DNA of 64,000 nt, taken from NCBI GenBank assembly GCA_035578905.1, contig JAQJVL010000328.1:889240-953239 (forward strand). The letters are read 5' to 3'. The position numbers were made by a program, and so were the translations under genes. The notes beneath the pieces were generated by a model. The model was given only the letters and a program-made list of their open reading frames with translations, ran no database searches and was not told the origin of the DNA. Within the stretch, counting starts at the first letter, position 1; each line of letters begins with the position of its first letter. This stretch comes from Stictocephala bisonia (Eukaryota; Arthropoda; Insecta; Hemiptera; Membracidae). This document shows, one piece after another, positions 36,396-47,945 of the stretch.

Positions 36396-37995
36396 GTCCT
36401 AATTCTCTCCTAATAAAGTCATATTTCAATAAATATACTCCTTAAACACACATAGATACTTTCCGAAACATGAACACAATATTTTTGGTGGCGATGAACT
36501 TACACTCAGTGAAATAGGTCAACAAATATTGCCTACAATCACTTTTCATACATTTATTGAATGTTTATTGTTATTTATTTAGTTTAAAGCTATGATTACA
36601 CAATCATAAGAAAATCTTCTAATTACATCATTCAACACAAGAGGGGTGAGTGTTGCTAAATTTATAAATTAACCTTCTAAAATATAAATACTGTACAATA
36701 AACTATAAAATGTCAGAAAAACTCTGTAAGGAAAACACCCCCTCAACTATGGACCGTACATCAGGTCGACAATCAAGGGGAGGAGGCAAGTGTTGATTTT
36801 GTGGCTGCACGGCGGCGGGGCAGGCGAGAGTTCGCAGCAAGAAATGAGACCAGGTGTGTTTTAGCGGCCGATTGCTACAGCTACAGAGCTAGGGAAGGGT
36901 GGGGGCGGGGGGGCTCTAAATCACGGGGGTGGACACCCATAAATTGGCCGGACAAGGTCTTAACTTCTGGTAACCGTCCCCCATTCCCTTCCTGAAGTAC
37001 GCTGTAACATTAGTTAAAAGTTAAATGTCTCACTAAACTACAAAAGTGGCTGCTTGATAGTCCCTTACTTTTAGAATTTTAATTTTACAACATTTTTCTG
37101 TTACACCAGGATCTAGTTTTAGATAAAATATTTTACGATTGAATATGTTTTTAGAATTGACATTTCTAAACACATGCAACTAATTTGAACTTAGGTGAAA
37201 CTGAAACTTAGAAAGTCATGCAGATGTCCAAGACAGTTGAATACGTTTTAAGAATTGCTAAACTTTTTTCGAACAAAAATAACAATGTTATAAATATTTA
37301 CAATAATTTTTAATCTAAAACTAAGAGAGATATCTATACAAAAAAAGTCTCCGGTCAATTGAATGTGTTTTAAGAAAATACCAAACATTAATAAAAACAC
37401 ACAAGAAAAATGCCACGAATATTTTGAACATTTGTCGAAATAAATGTCAGACACTTAATTAGCTTTAAGAATGTACATTGAAAGTGCGTAATATGAAGTA
37501 CTTTTACCAACTTATTATCATAATAAGCCTTTCATAAGCCTATTTTGAATATATGGAAAATTAGTATGTAGTAGATTTAAAACAAAAATCTTAATTTGTC
37601 CATATACATGCATGGCAAATGCCATTTATCTTTTTTGATGACTGACATTTAAGAAAATAGTGAGTGTTTACTAAGAAATAAAATAATGCCCCCTCCCCAC
37701 ACACACACATACACACACAAGCTTTATTTGCAACTAAAAAACAAACAACGGTGTCTGCTGGCGGCACCCTGTGAGGAGTCAAAGAGGCAGACACTCATCA
37801 GCACTTCCATATCTCAAGGTGGCCTGCCGACTGGGTAGTGTCACATATCTTTACGTGGATCAAAACTTCACAGCGGTCTCCATGTGATGTTTACTTCCGG
37901 TGTAACTTTATGACTCCTGTGTTCACTCTCACTCAAAGGTATAAATAAATAAAATAAGAAAAAATTTGTAGTTATCCATAATAATATATTCAATA
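36396..37995. other. No certain gene; G+C-rich patch at 36.72-37.00 kb
   Basis: Positions 36720-37000 are far richer in G and C than the surroundings, with CpG-containing strings (gcggcggggcaggcgagag) and a G run near 36900. An Arg-rich 64-codon ORF there has no motif. This could be a promoter-proximal patch or a repeat; nothing decides it. Confidence 0.4.
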
Positions 37996-38168
37996 AATTA
38001 AGTCAAATTTATTACAATCTATGTACAAAAAGTACAAAATAGTATAGTGATCGATTTCGGTAAACCACGTTTGTCTTCCAAACGGGGAATCAGGGAATTC
38101 CTCAGCATGGTAAATCAAAATTGATTAACGTAATATCTTGTATATTTTGTACTTTTTGTAAATTATAA
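37996..38168. mobile_element. Fold-back element with conserved core, copy 2
   Basis: The core 'gtgatcgatttcggtaaacc' and 'acgtttgtcttcc' match copy 1. Arms 'acaaaaagtacaaaat' and the inverse 'attttgtactttttgt' differ in sequence from copy 1 arms but keep the fold-back layout. Confidence 0.65.
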
Positions 38169-38259
38169 ATAATAATTTTCAAAGTAACCGTCTTTCAGTG
38201 TGAACGGTGTTTAGTCGCCCATCAAGTACAATGAGTCATTTATAGTGGCGCCAACATGT

Positions 38260-38520
38260 TTAAAACGCATTGTTAATGAAACCCAAGAAAACGTCTTTTA
38301 GTAAAGTTAGACGCCGACACAATGTGGCATTAGTGTATCCGGTGGTCACGTGACTTCCGCTTGGAACCGGAAATAAAGGACTAATGTCAAGGAACGTTGG
38401 AGTGGACAGATGTATTGATGGAGACATGGAAAGGCCATAAGGGTTGTCAGATGGCCGCTCGATTAGTTTTGGACGGTGACGGCAATCCTTTGCAGAGTAA
38501 TATTTATTTTCAATTTCCGT
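38260..38520 (-). other. Open frame of unclear status
   Basis: About 77 codons from an acceptor-like 'ctctgcaaag' with mixed codon use (DCRHRPKLIERPSDNPYG to FINNAF). However, its 3' part contains 'gtgtcggcgtctaac', resembling the end of the ~430-bp interspersed repeat. A repeat origin is therefore at least as likely as a host exon. Confidence 0.2.
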
Positions 38521-38760
38521 GTTATATATTATGAATAACAGAAATATTTTTATCAGAACAAAAGCCCAACATAACGTGGATTTGTCTGATAAGATTTGGC
38601 ATAGGCTATGAAACTCTGATAATAGGTTAGGTTTGTAATTAATTAATTTCAGCAAGCAAAATAAAGTTAGAGAATGGGAAAATTTTAAAAAGTTACGTCT
38701 TTTGTTTGAGTTTTTCTAAAAAAAGTTTCTTTGAAATAAGCTAACTTCATGTAGGTTTCA

Positions 38761-38850
38761 ATAGGATAGGGGGGATAGAATGTTATTTCAATAGGATAGG
38801 GGGGATAGAATGTTATTTCAATAGGATAGGGGGGATAGAATGTTATTTCA
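38761..38850 (+). repeat. Three perfect 30-bp tandem copies
   Basis: The unit 'ataggataggggggatagaa' plus 'tgttatttca' repeats three times without a mismatch, so the triplication is very recent or under correction. Confidence 0.97.
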
Positions 38851-40560
38851 GGAAGTAAGGTTAGGTTGTTTTACGTCAGATTAAGTTAAGTTACGTAGGC
38901 CAAGACTTGGGGCAAGACACGTTTAGTAGTTTTTAATGATTCAACAGCTTACCCTAAACTTGTGAAAGCTTACTAAACATGTTTTTTACTGCCTAATATA
39001 TTATGTACATATAAATATATAAGTAAGGCAGACTTACTTGCAATAATCTGGTGTTAAAAATGTTTTAAAAGTAATGGGCCTTTTTTAATGGACATTCTAC
39101 TCAAATAACTAAACAAAATCTGGAAAGGTTTTAGAGATAATTTAATAAATAATGTAAGTTGTTTTATAACATTATTTGCCACCAAAAGTTGGAGATGAAG
39201 TTAGAGATAGCAAACAGTAATCAAACTATGAAATAATTGAAACAGGACAAATCATATAATATTTACAAACCATTCACTTTTGCAAGAATAGTATGGCGAA
39301 AATAAGTAAAAGAAGACAACAGTTAATAAAGTACGCAGACTCTTCTCTCAGGATTATGTTTAACTAGATGCATTTTGAATAATTCTTTAAACGAAAGTCA
39401 AAACTGTAATAATAATTTTCTTACTACTCTACTTTTAACTTTCATAATTTAACTTTCTTTAAGGAGCTTTCTTGTTTACATACAAGTTGGGAGTCATCAG
39501 GAATTCAAATGTTTGAATATACTCACCTTCTATGAATTCTGACGAAGTGAATAATATGGAAGTAAATGAAGCTTTCATTAGGATCTATATCCTTAGGATT
39601 TTCCTCTCTTTTTCAATAAAGGTTAATTTTTAAAGAAACATAGACAAAGGGTGGGTAGGAAGGTAATTAAGAGAGCTATCCTCGCTGGCATTCTGTGCTG
39701 GCAGGCTGCCAAGCCAACTTGTTTAGACTTGCCCAGCGATAAAAACTCAATCACTATTCATTGATTAGTGAAACCTCCCTTGTTGGCAGAGAACCTTTTC
39801 ATGATTAGCAAAGGGGGGGGGGATTTAGTTTTCTTTATTATGATGAAGGATTAGTGAAAAATGCTTTGTTTTTCTTGGGTATTAATCAGTTGTTATAAGT
39901 TTCTAATGAGAAACCTAAACTATCTAAGAAAACTACAAATATGCTTTTTATAAGTTTGCACAATGTTAGGGAATCATATTAATAAAAGGGAATATTCCAT
40001 CATAATCCTCAATCTATGATATTTCCCATAGATTAGGGTATTGATCATAAGGTTGCCTATTTCAAATATTTTTAACATTTAGTTCCATATGGTTATAAAT
40101 ACAACAACTGAAGCAAACGTTTTAAAACGTTTTTATTTATTTATTTATTTTTCATTTGCCTAAACTATGGTGTAAAATTGTCTTATCTTCAAATCAAATC
40201 AAATTAATATATATTTCACAAAAATAAACAGTTTTCAAATATAATAAAATGGAAAAAATATTTCCCCCAAAAACTACAGATATGAGCGGGGGAAGAGCCT
40301 TCAGACTTATAACTATATGCCAAGGGAATTTAAATCATAAAAAATATATAATAATAAAACTAATTAAGATTAATTAATTTCAATTGTATGTATGCTTTGC
40401 TAAATCATTAGGAAAATTATAGGAAATAATGAGGTAATACTGTAGGAACCAAAAGAAAAAATATTATTACTAATAAAAATAATGTACCAAAACATTCTAA
40501 GTCAGTAATTACGGTAACTAAACATGTTAAATTAATTTCAATTAATTAATTTTGAGAATT
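38851..40560. other. A+T-rich stretch, no gene seen
   Basis: One run of ten G at about 39812. No coding signal. Confidence 0.55.
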
Positions 40561-40569
40561 TGAATGTTG

Positions 40570-41225
40570 TGAAGTTATATAAAAATGCTAATTAATTATT
40601 AATGTAGAGCCTAACATATGGTGACTGTGTAATAGGCCCCAGTGGAAACCATCGTCAGTAAACAAAAACAGTTCACTCTTTAAATTAAATTTTGTTACAC
40701 TATTAATATATATTAGGAAGAGCAATGGTCCTAGATTACTTCCTTGAATGGCTCCGTAGTCAACGTTTGCTAAATCACTGCCCACACCATTCAATGAAAC
40801 GGTTATTTTTCTGGAGACGGTCAGAAAAATAACTTTGAACCAAGCAAGCACAATATTTTTAATGTCAATTTTTTCAAGTTTTGAAATTAATTTTACCCTG
40901 TCAACTGTACTGAAGGCTTTGGGAATGTCTAAAAAAGTAATTAGTACATGCTTCTTGAAGTGATTTGACTTGTTACATATTTTTTAATATCGAATAGTGC
41001 ATCTGAAGTACTTTTATTTGACCTAAAACTGTAGGCCTACTGATTTTCAGAAATTAAATTGTATGACTGAAAATAATAATTAAGCTCCATTTTAATCCAT
41101 TTATCGATGATTTTAGATACAGTAACTAACAGAGAGATTGGTCTGAAGCTGGAAAATATATTTTTTGGGCTAGACTTAAAAATACTTTCATCTTTATAAA
41201 AACAGATAAATCTTTGCATTTCAAA
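40570..41225 (-). pseudogene. Decayed LINE reverse transcriptase fragment 1
   Basis: On the minus strand, segments in order spell the fingers-palm core of a non-LTR retrotransposon reverse transcriptase: FSSFRPISLLVTVSKIIDKW; then a KAFSTVDRVKLISKLEKI stretch; then GAIQGSNLGPLLFLIYINSV; then LFTDDG in place of the usual F/YADD active-site box. Stops and shifts separate the segments near 41040 and 40940. The GxxQGSxLGPLLFxIYIN box is diagnostic. Clade (Jockey/CR1-like) is not resolved. The fragment cannot function. Confidence 0.85.
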
Positions 41226-41394
41226 AGTAAATGCACAGTTAAAATCTTTCCGTTAATCAATATGAAGATTGTTCAACACTTATATTATGCTATTAACAAG
41301 ATACAATAGTAATATTAAAATTAAAGTGTGTTTTACTTACAGTAGATATTTAAATGCTGTATATTCTAATTGCATAGATGATGTTACTGATAGA

Positions 41395-41830
41395 CCCAGT
41401 CAGCACTAGTGTCGCAGTGCTGTAATCCAGCTACTTGGGGACAAAGTGTTATGGAGATTGTAGGCGATAGGTTCTACGCTTGCTCTTATTAATACGGACA
41501 TAGCGTCCGCTCAATGGTTGCTATCGGCGTGGACCCTACTAGAGAAGTCTGGGGTGTCCATGTTGGGTGGTATTCAGGTTCAGGATGTTGTGTAGGGCGG
41601 ATAATTACGTATCAGGCTTGTGGTTTAGCTGCAAATCAGACCAATACTAAGTGGTTCAGATTCCACGTACCTTGTTGCTCTTTCTATTGGTCTATTAATA
41701 ATTAATGGGCCTTTCTGAGTAAGTCGAATTCAGTTAGTAGCCAGACTTCACAAGTCATCCTAGACTCATATTATAATTTGTTACCACCTTATACAAACAA
41801 AATTGTGTCGGTGTCTCATGTCTGAGAATA
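41395..41830 (+). repeat. ~430-bp interspersed repeat, copy 3 (near full length)
   Basis: Starts 'gtcagcactagtgtcgcagt' and ends near 'ttgtgtcggtgtctcatg'. It carries all blocks seen in copy 4 in the same order, including 'tccgctcaatggttgctatc' and 'ggttcagattccacgtac'. It sits directly upstream of the LINE cluster. Confidence 0.85.
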
Positions 41831-42109
41831 ATCTGAGTAATTTACTTTAAGTAGATAATTATAAATAATCTATTTAAAGAACTTTAAGAACATAAATAAT
41901 CAAAAATTATACTTTTATATAAATAATCTTCATGTATATACAAGGCAAATAGCAAAGATCAACTAAACAAAACTTACTACCTAAATAAATATAAAGTAAA
42001 ACAATCAGTACAACTTATTAGTAATACACTAACTACAAGTGCAAAAAGGATTAATAATTTAAGTTGAAAGACAATCATCAAACCTCATTTTAATCAATTA
42101 ACAAACTAA

Positions 42110-42330
42110 AATTAAAAAATTTAATGTATACCGTTTTGAATTTATTTAATGAAATAATGTACTGATGGACTTGAATATGTTTTATAAACTCAATAACATT
42201 ATTTATAAATTTAAAGGAAAACAACAATAGACACAGACTAGAACCCTGAGGGACGCCAGACTGAGTTTACAATTGATCAGAATAACAATCATAATATAGT
42301 AATTGTCATCTATATTAAATTTAGAAAGAG
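42110..42330 (-). pseudogene. Decayed LINE reverse transcriptase fragment 2
   Basis: On the minus strand it encodes TQSGVPQGSSLCLLLFSFKFINNV, the reverse transcriptase GVPQGSxLG box, followed by a short tail before frames break. DNA similarity to 43.40-43.64 kb on the other strand shows both derive from one LINE family, lying in opposite orientation 1.2 kb apart. Confidence 0.75.
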
Positions 42331-42342
42331 AATTTGTAAAAT

Positions 42343-42418
42343 TTTACCAGTAACAGCGTGGCCTTACTAGTAACAGCATGACCTTACTAGTAACAGCGTG
42401 GCCTTACTAGTAACAAAC
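42343..42418 (+). repeat. Short 22-23-bp tandem repeat (~3 copies)
   Basis: 'ccttactagtaacagcgtgg' type unit repeated three times with minor changes. Confidence 0.85.
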
Positions 42419-43334
42419 TATAGTGAATTGAAGGTCCGTTAGTCTACTTTGGCATAAGGCCAACTCAATGTGTTCTTACGTCGTCCTCGTTTTGTAGAAT
42501 GGGACAACGAATCTGTTTTGGTAGTCAATGATCAATTCGATTGAGGTCACTATTTATACTACATTAAAGCAAATAATTTAATAAATATTTTAATTCATTG
42601 GTAATATATATAGTTCTGAAGAGTATAATTAGGATATGTATAATACATGTATTTACAAATATGTAAACCTAGATATTTGTGTTTTAAGATCTTGATTGTA
42701 CGCCAGCACAAAGGTTTATAATAATTTAAAAATCATTACTTTAATGCCTTTTACTACATATCTACTGAGACATAGTGAAGTTAGTAGTGAAGATTAAAAT
42801 ACGATTAATAATTGTGTACATCGCTTGTGCCTTCTAAATCAATTTTTATATTATATTTTTAAATTACTAATTAGATCGAAGACACAATGTCTAAACACTT
42901 AATAACATGTAATTACTTTAAATTATAAGTCAAACATATTTCACTTCAAAGGACGTTAAACTGTTAGAAGCTGTGCTTAAATTTATGTACTTACATAGAT
43001 ATAAATCAGCCTTATCAGAAACAAACCCATGTGTTTAAGTGACCCTTGACTTTAACCATACATTTAGACGGTGAGAAAGTTCTGTGATGGCATTGTTATG
43101 CAAGGCTACAGGTGAGAGATAAGGCGTGTTTGACTTACCGTGCTGCCGTGTGACCACAGTGTATATTGTCTATGTACCATTCTGGTATACATGCACTCAT
43201 TAATGCAAGTAATTTTTAAATTATCGATATTGCTTTCAATAAAATAAGATATCAGACAAATACTATCTTTAAAACACCTTTTATTTTTAGTGCTTTCTGC
43301 ATTCCTTGCTTGAACAAAAGTGATCTGGTATATG

Positions 43335-43645
43335 GTGATGATATATGTTTACATTGGTTTTCTAACGCTTTCGATAAGGCAAATAATATCCAGATTCAAA
43401 AAATTTAATAAATAAATTATTTTTATAAGACAAATTTTACAGTTTATCTTCCTACCTTTATAATAAACACAAATTACAATATTATGATTCTCATTCTGAT
43501 CAATTTTAAACTCAGTCTGGTGTCCCTCAAGGTTCTAGTTTGGGTCTAATGTTGTTTTATTTTTATTAATAAACAATTTTATTGCTTTTATATAGAATAT
43601 TCAAGTCAATCAGTACGTTATTTTATTAAATTGACGATTTTACAC
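43335..43645 (+). pseudogene. Decayed LINE reverse transcriptase fragment 3
   Basis: The forward strand carries 'aacgctttcgataaggcaaa' (NAFDKAN, the KAFD-type motif) and, at 43510-43560, a stretch reading QSGVPQGSSLGLMLFYFY. Frames are broken between them. Same LINE family as fragment 2, inverted relative to it. Confidence 0.75.
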
Positions 43646-45925
43646 AGTTCCAAGATGGCTGGGATTGTTTGGTTATTGAAATTTAATGAGGCTTGCAATT
43701 TAGTGTTCATGAGTGGGTTGTGATGTGGTACACCAGACGTATTCGGGCATATATAGATTTTCTATGTTATTGGAAATAACATCTTATCTACTTAATCTGA
43801 AATTCATTAAGTGTTTTACACTTGTAGTTGTCTTTAACATTTTAGTTTTCACAACATATGATCATGGGGAGTTTTAAGACATTTCAACCTCCTTTATTAT
43901 TCTTTATTGAACTTAAATTTGGAATTTCGAGTTACCTTTCTTACATTCTTTCCAACATAAACTTTCTCTCACGATAAATCAGAATATATATATTTTTTTG
44001 AATGTTTGAACGCATTACACGTAGAACATGTATGTCACCGAGATCCGCTTTAAGTGTTGGTAGATGTAAGTATGGATGCGCTAAGAATGAAAAAATGTTA
44101 TAAATAGCCATTTGGAATTGTTTAGTTTAAATTAATATCTTTGTTTATATTAGTTTACCATTGTTCAAGCAAAGCATTCAAAGTATTAGAAAAAAACTAG
44201 TTCTATTGCGTATTTTAAATTTGCCACAGTCTTTTTTAACAAGCATGTAACATTTGCTTCTTGTGAAGTGTCCTATCTTTGATTTTTCCATTACATGATT
44301 TAATGTTGGCGTTGAATGTATTACATATTCATTAGTTATATCTCATTATTTATATGATTAATAACCAAGCATAACTGTTTATTAATTATGTTTATAATTT
44401 GTCATGCATGACATCATGCACTTGCAAGTAACCGCTCATTGTGTAAATAGTAATTTATTTCAAGCAGGGAATGAATATTGCTTGTACAAATAAATGTCAT
44501 AGCTGCTGTAATGGTTTTACTCATAGTGCTTTTACAATCACTCGTGCGTATAAATGTACAAGTTCCTTGTTGAGAAATGCATGCGAGCGAATACAATGAG
44601 GGCTTCCTTGTAAACAGCGTTGCTAAAACCATGACTTAATCGCTGCGTTCACAGTCGTTATGTTATGAATTATTCCCAGAACTCTTCAATAAATTTGTTT
44701 AAAGAATAAACAGGCACATTTTCTATGACTTCGTACAATTGGAAACAATGTTACTCCTAATTGGTAGTTTTCTATAAAATGATTGGGAAAGTGTCCATAT
44801 TAAATACTACTGTAAAATGTTATGAGTTAGAGTAGAATTTTTCAACATAATACAGTGCATAAGATTGCACGATAAATAATAACTACGCTAAAAATTAATA
44901 TTTAATAATGAAACAATTATTTAAATAAAAATAATTAAAATGTACTGTATTTTTAAATTACAAAATATGGACTGATAATAAAAGATTGCGCCCACATATC
45001 TAGGATAAGATTTAGATATGACTGGAGAATAAGCAAAATGAATATATCATTTTAAAAGGATTAGGAAATTACATGTGAAATTCATACTGATATAATTGAA
45101 AAGTATAAATAAATATTCATGTTTTATACTATTTAATTGTGCACGCTAATGATGTGGAGGGACTTTCCATGAATAATATTTTATCACAGATCATTTTTAA
45201 AATTATTTTTTACTAATTTTAAAACCATGAGAGAAATTTGCGTAAAACTGATAAAATCATATGGGGAAAGTAAACAATGGAGTTTCTTAATGTGGAATTC
45301 AAGCTATCGAAAACGTCGCACGTTTTCCGATTAAGATAACCAACCAAAAGCTGTTTTTGTAAAACACAAGACTGGTTAGTGTTATCGTCATTGGGTTTTT
45401 ATTGTATCGACTAAATGAAGAGTCTTGTCTCCCCTACGTGTGGGATAAGAGGCTGGCATTCAAACGGAAGACGGAATAATTCTTCACTTTCTAAGGAGAG
45501 ATGGGATGGCGAACCGTTTTACGAAATTGAATAAACTGCTGACATTTATTGCAGGCTGCAGTGTATGGTGCAAATTACATCTCAGATGTAGGTACGTTAT
45601 AAGTATGATATAAAATACTGCGTAATATTTATTAACACTAAGAATAGTAACAAATATTTAACACATTTTTTCTAATAAACACATTGTTATGTATTTTTAT
45701 TCGAAGAATAATCATTATTATTCTTTGTTTGAGCTATTTGTTAGTGGATTTAAATGAAATAATGTACTTTTAACACAAACATATGGATGCATTTAGTTAA
45801 TTCTATTTCTGTTTATTTATAAGTTATTTTCTTATTCAAAACTCAGTGCCTTAGGGCCCTAACTTAGCTTGTTGAAAATAGTTTTGCTATAAATAAATAA
45901 TTGCTCAATTATATTGAAAACTTTT
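43646..45925. other. A+T-rich stretch, no gene seen
   Basis: A 72-codon minus ORF at 44.4-44.6 kb and a moderately G+C-rich piece at 45.29-45.59 kb show no motif. The latter could be a non-coding conserved element, but a comparison would be needed. Confidence 0.45.
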
Positions 45926-45929
45926 CAAT

Positions 45930-46118
45930 ACCACTGTACGTGTACGGGCAGGCGGGTGGGTCAGTGCTACTGTACATGTATGGGCGGGCGGATGGGTCAC
46001 TACGACTGTACGTGTATAGGCGGCGGGTGGGTCAATACCACTGTACGTGTATAGGTGGGTGGATGGGTCAATACGACTGTACGTGTAGGGGTGGGTGGGT
46101 GGGTCAATTCTAAAGTAC
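45930..46118 (+). repeat. G-rich minisatellite, ~37-bp unit
   Basis: Five copies of 'ccactgtacgtgtataggcg' plus 'ggcgggtgggtcaata' type units. Both strands are open (70-73 codons) only because of the repeat. Confidence 0.92.
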
Positions 46119-47486
46119 GGAGTCAATTAGAGGGTACTTGTTCGAGAGGTCAACTCCGAGACTCACCCAGAATATATGAACTAGAAAAAATGAAGTGTGC
46201 CCAAAATTGTTCTATTTTTTCGGAATGACATCTCCGCCCGTTAGTAGACCTTTTCGTTCCATTTCATATTTCCTGTAAGCCTCTTATCAACTTTTCAATC
46301 AAAATCCTTTTCCTGAATATGTTTCTATTTTAAGATAAATTCTTCAATATGATTATTACAAAGTAACATGCGTTCAAGCATTAGTTTGAAAAAGGCATAT
46401 TATAAATTAAATACATTATTATAAGATTGATGATCTATACATCTCTTGTAACATATGACATACGTGTTATTGTTATTTCTATGTATATTTATAACACGAG
46501 AATTAAGAGTGTAGTGTAACGTTCATAATATATGTAATTGTTTATTATTTTCTATGTTTCGTATACGTTTTTACAATAATTGGTATTCGGCTGCATTGTA
46601 ACTCTTAAATAACTAAATAAATAATTATAATAGGGAATTAATTACAAATAGTATAAAACAAACCAGTATACCAGTATTTTATAGTTACATGAACTAAAGT
46701 ATATAAATTATTGGATAGAGCAATGAAAAAACCAAATTAAAGTAGTAAGGGGATTACGCTTGAAACACTGACCTAATAAAATCAAAAAGTTTATGTAAAA
46801 TAGAGAGAATGTTGCCAACATCATAAACTATTTCTTTATTGAGTCAGTACTCTATTAGAGATACCAACAACAAACAACAAAATAGAGATCAACAACAAAT
46901 ACTTCATGAGTTCTGTAACTAATTAAATTCTTCAGATATTCCATAACCAATTTAATTTTTTTGTTGTTTTGATTAAAACCTGTTTCACTAATTATTTTAA
47001 TTATTATGTTTTATTACAGTAGATAGTTTGATATAGTTATCATTTGCAAGTGATGTTGATGAGTTTTGCTTACTCCTCAGAATTTATATCGATGTATTCC
47101 CCACTATAATGGAAATTGCGATATTTTTGATTAGCCTAGTATATTAGTTTATATTATCTTTAAAGAATGAAATTTAATTTTAATTTTTTTGCAGTTAATA
47201 TACAACTTTATAATTAACAGCACGTAGCTGCAAAAATTAATTGCAATGCAAACTCTCAAAATATTGAAATATGAAAAAATCGTTGGTACAAAAATATAGT
47301 TTAGTTCGATATTAAAAACATTAATGGAATTTTATTTCCAATTTTTATTTAGTTTTTGTGTAAAGTGATTAAATGGCATATTAAAAATAAGAATTTGAAA
47401 TTAGGTATGTAACATTTTTAATAAAATTCTTATATTCACACAGATTCATTGTCCTCTGTGTGAGTTTCATTGGAATTTTTGGTAAA

Positions 47487-47488
<2 letters not shown>
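46119..47488. other. A+T-rich stretch, no gene seen
   Basis: No coding or structural signal beyond base composition. Confidence 0.55.

Positions 47489-47540
<52 letters not shown>
47489..47540. repeat. (AT)n microsatellite
   Basis: About 25 AT dinucleotides without interruption. Confidence 0.95.
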
Positions 47541-47541
<1 letters not shown>

Positions 47542-47859
47542 TGTTATTTAAGATAGTACTGGGGGTTTAAATACATTTAATCTAAAAACTATTTTTAAAA
47601 CAAACAGACAATGATATATACATTAACTAATTTTAGGTATATTAAAACTATCATGAAAATCTATACTATTGTGCAGTATAAAAGCTTACAAACAGCTGAT
47701 TCGAAGCCCGATGGTGAAGTGTGATAACTCCATTAACGACAAGAGGCGTGATTGCCGTTGGAAGATCTTAATCAGGAGTAGGTATTGAACAAACAGCTGC
47801 TGAGTGACAGCTCGTATGCATAAGGAAATTACACGCAAACAATTACGGCCATAGAGTAC

Positions 47860-47945
47860 ACCTTGAGGTGTTCTGAGAAATAGTAACGGCCCCAGGTTTG
47901 ACCCTTGAGGTACTCCACGTACTGCTTGCTACACACAACCGATTA
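47860..47945 (-). pseudogene. Decayed LINE reverse transcriptase fragment 4
   Basis: On the minus strand 47935-47885 reads AVRGVPQGSNLGPLLFL, the reverse transcriptase box, with no extended open frame either side. It lies in a somewhat G+C-richer 380-bp patch (47.69-48.07 kb) that may all be LINE remnant. Confidence 0.65.
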
